From: Phytophthora colocasiae | Lineage: Eukaryota; Oomycota; Peronosporomycetes; Peronosporales; Peronosporaceae | Direction of reading: 5' to 3' | Length of the DNA: 64,000 bases | Assembly (NCBI GenBank): GCA_018806915.1 | Contig: JAGKQI010000049.1 | Coordinates: forward strand, 1,860,001 to 1,924,000 | Shown here: piece by piece, positions 60,233 to 64,000 of the stretch | Numbering within the stretch: the first letter of the stretch is position 1 | Layout of the letters: every line of letters starts with the position of its first letter | Position numbers and translations under genes: made by a program | Notes under the pieces: model-generated | What the model was told of the DNA's origin: nothing | What the model saw: only the letters and a program-made list of their open reading frames with translations | Database searches by the model: none

Positions 60233-61873
60233 TCAGTCAGAGTCACAATATCCATCCACAACCAGCTCTGGGTTCTGCTTTCCACTCTTCTCCCTGGAGT
60301 ACACAATTCCTAGCGTTTTGGTCCCAATGAGGTACCGCAGTACTCTCTTGGCTGCACCGATATGCTGCTGTGTAGGATTCTGTACGTAGCGACTGAGCTG
60401 ACCAACCACAAACGCGATATCCGGTCTCGTGCAGGTTGTCAAGTACATCAAAGATCCGACCAGCTCACGATATGGAAACGTCTTGCCATTTGCGGCCACC
60501 TGCTTCCGTTGATCTGTGTCGGTGTCTTTCACCGTCAAACGCATGTTTGTCTCCATTGGTATTCTACTGGGATGAGCGTCAGTAAAGTTGAACCGCTCAA
60601 TGACCTCCTCGCAGTACTTGGTCTGGTGTATCTTAATAGACTTTTCGTTCTGCTCCACCTGAACTCCCAAGTAAGTGTTGAGTAGGCCCTGGTCCTTGAG
60701 GCCGTAGTCCATGTCGAGTTTCTCGAACATCTTCTTCTTGAACTCCTCGTTCTTGGTTGCACACAAGATGTCGTCGACATAGAGAAGAACAATGGCGAAC
60801 TCGCCGTCTTTGTCGTAGAAGTACAAGCAAGGCTCAGTCTTGCACTGCTTGAACCCGTAGTTCACGAACCAGTTATTCACTTCTGAATTCCACTCTCTCC
60901 CGGACTGCCGTAGCCCGTATAGTGCCTTGTTGATGATGTAAATCATCCCGCCATCCTCGCACGGATAGCCTTCGACCTCCTCCAGATACTGCTTAATGCC
61001 TAGCGCAGCATTGAGGTAGGCTGTGTTTATCTCTCCTTGGTAGATCACCAGGTTCAGAAGAATGCACACTGCAACAAACATTCTGAATGTCGCCATGCGT
61101 GCGACCGGCGAGAATGTGTCTGTGAAATCAATTCCGAAACGCTGCTTATCACCTCGAGCCACGACTCGTGCTTTGAAGGTCACAATGTAGCCTAAGTGAT
61201 CAGTCTTCACGTCGAAAACCCACATTGTCTTGATGGCATGCTGTCCTGCCGGCATATCCGATCTTGGAATCTGCTTCAGCACATCCTTGGACTTTAGTGC
61301 AGCCATCTCCTTGTCCATAGCCTCTTTCCAGAAACTCGCTTGTTTTGATCTCATTGCTTCTCTGTAGTTCCTGGGTATTTTGATGTCACTAGCCCGTAAA
61401 CCACCCTTGCCGCGTCGATCCGCATGCAGCGCTTTGAACGCCGAACAAACCTCAAAATCTTCGAATGGTTCACGCTCAGCAATTTCTCGAAGTCCAGCTC
61501 GTCTTGCTGCTATTACTCGCTGTGCGTTCACCTTGGTACGCTTCCGGTCTTGTGTGCGACGAACCTCTTCGTCTCTAGGGTGTACTTTTCCCACTAGCAT
61601 CTGCTGAGGAAATCCAAGAACATCATCCCGGACTGAGTTTTGTGTTGATTGCCTTGGAGGATCATCTACTTCGTCACTCAGGTTGCTGTTCCACTCAGCT
61701 TCAAGTTCATCACTCGGGTCAAACAAGAAATCGCATCCATTCTCGTCACTCCACATCTTCTGAGACTGAAACAAGGTCTGCGACGTGACTAGCAACATCT
61801 TCGTGTTCAAAATCAACGAATTCATCGACTCCAACGTCATCATCACCGTCAAGTTCACAATTATCGTGTTCAC
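60233..61873 (-). pseudogene. Second Copia: reverse transcriptase
   Basis: RVT_2 domain: FWKEAMDKEMAALKSKDV, MWVFDVKTDHLGYIVTFKAR, INTAYLNAALGIKQYLEEVE, INKALYGLRQSGREWNSE, the catalytic LLYVDDILCA, and TCTRPDIAFVVGQLSRY. The first ~35 codons are out of frame with the real protein; the link to the upstream ORF is a frameshift around 61750-61780. It ends at a TGA that replaces a Trp codon. Confidence 0.85.
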
Positions 61874-64000
61874 TCACTGCCGCATCGGCATCGTCATCGC
61901 TCTCGACTTGAGCATCGTCTAAATCACCGTCATCGCTCTTGATGCTCACTTGAGCATCGTCAAAATCACCATCATGTTCACGATGTTCATCCTCGTTCTC
62001 ATGTTCCTCGGTGCTGGCATCATCTTCGCCCTCCTGCGTTTGAACTAACGCAAGCTCGTAGTCTGGCATGGAACTATTCTCCAACATGTCGTGCCATACT
62101 TGTTGGTCTCCATCGGCCAGTTTGCTGCTTGGAGTGCTACTCGGTGCATCCTCGAATGTAGGTAGTACACTGTTCTGTACCATCTCATTCCACTGAGTCG
62201 CTTTCTCGGCATCCAGCTCTTCACTCTCAGCCACACTGACCATGTCCACGTTACTGTCTTCGCGAACTGAATCTTCATCACACTCCGCGTGTTGTGAAGA
62301 TTCTTCACTGTCACTATCTCCATCGTCAAAGTAGCCATCTTCGACAAACTCTGTAAACGTTTGCAGCCATTTGTTCACTTTGGTCTTGAACGTACTGCCG
62401 TATCTGTCCTTATACTTAATCGATTCGTTCACTTTCACGTCTGCAACGAAGCCTTTCTGATGCTCCGTAGGGAAATACACTTGACAACCCACAACATCTT
62501 CCTGGTAGCCGATAAGAAATCCCACCTTGCAGTTCACAGCCAACTTCGTACGCTTGGCGACCGGAGTGTGGCAATACACCAGTGAACCAAAAGTCCGGAT
62601 ATGATGAAGATCCGGTTTCGTTCCATACACCATTTCATACGGCGTACGGCCAGCCCCCTTACAGAAAACTCTGTTCTTGATGTAGACTGCTGTCTGTAGG
62701 GCATGTGTCCAGAACGATCTCGGTAACCCCGAGTCGTGCATCATAGTCTTGACCATACTGATCAGCGTCTGGTGAGTTCGCTCTACCAGGTTCAACTGCG
62801 ATGATTTAGGACCAACTTTGGTGTGAACAATTCCCTTGTCTGCGTACCAACGCTCCATTGCATTGTTGCAAAACTCCTTGCCTTTGTCCGTTAGCACCTC
62901 CTTCACGGGTCCAACCACTTCGTCGTCTTTATCGTGAGTCTCAGCACACCACTGGCGAGTCACAACTGTGTCCACCCGGCGTCCGTGTTGCCGTTCGGCC
63001 CACGTGATATACTGCTTCATGTATTCGTTCACTTCCCCTTCTGTCTTAGACTTCAACAGGTACGTGGTCACGAAGCGAGAGAATCCGTCCATAATGACCA
63101 ACACTGCACTGTACTGTGTCCCATTGTGTAGTCCAGGAATCAATAAGTCAGCGAAGATCATGTCATTCACCTTCTCAATGTTTCGCTCGAGCTTCTTGCA
63201 AAATGTCTTACGTCTCTGCTTGCCGAAATGACAGTCAGCGCAATCCATTTTCCCACGTTTCTTTAGCATGATGCCCTTGGCCATCCCGCGATCAACCATC
63301 AGGCGTATGTACTCTGAACAAGTGTGTCCGAGGCGCGTGTGCCAGACGTCAAGATCCTCAACTCCATCAGTTACTGCGAAATTTGCCAGTACACGCTTCT
63401 TAACTGCTGCAGTCTTCTTGCTGTTGACTTTGACACCGCCAATATTGTGCACTTCGAAAGTCCATAAGCGATGGTCTTGTTTCGTTCGAATCACCTCGGT
63501 ACCATCCTTTGACATGCCGAAAATCATTGCCTCCTGATCCCAAGACATCTTGAAGCCCTGCTCCAATGCTTGTCCCGGCGAGAACAGGTTGCATCCAGCC
63601 GCAGGTACATATAGTACATCCTCCACGAAAACGAAAACCATCTCTTCATCAATCATGCTGGCTAGTATAATCGTTCCAAAGCCTTCTGCTTGGGCATCAA
63701 CACCATCAGCAAACCCTGATATTGTCGGGTTCCAGTCACTGTCCTCCATGCTGTTCAACACAGTAAAGTACTCCTTGCTTGTCACAATGTGAGCGTTGGT
63801 CCCGCTATCGAAGTACCAACGGCTTGGATCGTAGTTCTTAGCGACGCGCTTCACTACTTCTCCCACCACCACGTCACGTTTGTGTGCGAGGTTGACAACT
63901 TCATCTGCGTTTTGTGAGGTCACTTTCTCCACAGACTTCTCACCAATGCGTGCCATCTTGGCCTGTCCATTCTTCTTGGCGCCGGATTTCTCCTCCAGCT
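61746..64000 (-). CDS. Second Copia: protease-integrase (open at window edge)
   Basis: The frame is open through 64000 (EEKSGAKKNGQAKMARIGEK), so the start is outside. Protease WYFDSGTNAHIVTSKE; GAG_pre-integrase LDVWHTRLGHTCSEYIRLMV with the CADCHFGK zinc site; integrase core with MIFADLLIPGL (first Asp), VLTDKGKEFCN (second Asp) and SQLNLVERTHQTL (Glu). A long acidic Asp/Glu linker follows. Stops at 61746, about 30 codons after it should pass into the RT frame. Confidence 0.85.
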   Translation of the reverse strand, partial: LEEKSGAKKNGQAKMARIGEKSVEKVTSQNADEVVNLAHKRDVVVGEVVKRVAKNYDPSRWYFDSGTNAHIVTSKEYFTVLNSMEDSDWNPTISGFADGVDAQAEGFGTIILASMIDEEMVFVFVEDVLYVPAAGCNLFSPGQALEQGFKMSWDQEAMIFGMSKDGTEVIRTKQDHRLWTFEVHNIGGVKVNSKKTAAVKKRVLANFAVTDGVEDLDVWHTRLGHTCSEYIRLMVDRGMAKGIMLKKRGKMDCADCHFGKQRRKTFCKKLERNIEKVNDMIFADLLIPGLHNGTQYSAVLVIMDGFSRFVTTYLLKSKTEGEVNEYMKQYITWAERQHGRRVDTVVTRQWCAETHDKDDEVVGPVKEVLTDKGKEFCNNAMERWYADKGIVHTKVGPKSSQLNLVERTHQTLISMVKTMMHDSGLPRSFWTHALQTAVYIKNRVFCKGAGRTPYEMVYGTKPDLHHIRTFGSLVYCHTPVAKRTKLAVNCKVGFLIGYQEDVVGCQVYFPTEHQKGFVADVKVNESIKYKDRYGSTFKTKVNKWLQTFTEFVEDGYFDDGDSDSEESSQHAECDEDSVREDSNVDMVSVAESEELDAEKATQWNEMVQNSVLPTFEDAPSSTPSSKLADGDQQVWHDMLENSSMPDYELALVQTQEGEDDASTEEHENEDEHREHDGDFDDAQVSIKSDDGDLDDAQVESDDDADAAVSEHDNCELDGDDDVGVDEFVDFEHEDVASHVADLVSVSEDVE

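Larger units (their letters stand above)
59437..64000 (-). mobile_element. Second Copia element, minus strand, decayed, cut by window end
   Basis: 3' LTR at 59437-59762, then RNase H, RT, integrase and protease reading right to left; gag lies beyond 64000. It carries at least two frameshifts and one nonsense codon, unlike the young Copia at 38543. It belongs to another Copia lineage (protease motif FDSGTNAHI). Confidence 0.88.

Noticed and set aside
1..64000. RXLR or CRN effector genes
   Set aside because: No ORF shows a signal peptide followed by RXLR/EER or LFLAK motifs; short candidates were shadows.
1..64000. tRNA or rRNA genes
   Set aside because: No convincing cloverleaf or rRNA core sequence was noticed by eye. 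A tRNAscan-SE and Rfam search would be decisive.

Overview
The window looks like nuclear DNA of an oomycete, most likely Phytophthora or a close relative. Short introns (about 55-140 bp) with GT..AG ends, Inr/FPR-like start motifs, host proteins such as the proteasome subunit RPN2, VPS45 and RPB11, and a heavy load of piggyBac, Crypton, Gypsy and Copia elements all point that way. Host genes are islands between nested transposons. Everything here is read from the sequence and from remembered family motifs; no search was run.

Left part (1-19.3 kb): the first exon of RPB11 (minus) diverges from a seven-exon ANGEL/CCR4-type phosphatase gene (plus). Two paralogous FAD-dependent amine-oxidase-like genes (minus) follow, separated by an 8.5-kb piggyBac element (4260-12756) with TTAA target sites and CCCTTCTGCG inverted termini. 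This element carries two convergent multi-exon genes. One is a piggyBac transposase with one frameshift. The other has an N-terminal Myb/SANT-like domain and a C-terminal DOT1-like (H3K79-type) methyltransferase domain. Both genes share a nearly identical, inverted block of five small phase-1 exons plus a Gly/Ser-rich repeat exon. I consider this the strongest candidate for an undescribed system. RPN2 (three exons) lies next.

Middle (19.3-37.4 kb): a MOT1-type molybdate transporter gene is split by a 12-kb insertion. The insert is a non-coding LTR element present as LTR-body-LTR-body-LTR with one outer 5-bp target duplication. Its first body carries a 0.94-kb TTAA-flanked MITE containing a perfect 100-bp hairpin. 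Its second body carries a 6.8-kb Gypsy chromovirus with nearly identical LTRs, many frameshifts and a long antisense ORF. An AAAP amino-acid transporter, a DUF4833 protein and VPS45 follow.

Right part (37.5-64 kb): a TA-flanked inverted-repeat DNA transposon relic holds a complete Copia element and a Crypton remnant. Next is a 6-kb palindrome with 2.8-kb arms, each bearing a nearly identical, divergently transcribed AAAP transporter gene. Its right edge is invaded by three head-to-tail Crypton copies of about 2.55 kb (tyrosine recombinase plus GCR1_C-like domain); only the third has an uninterrupted ORF. The window ends inside a second, decayed Copia element on the minus strand.
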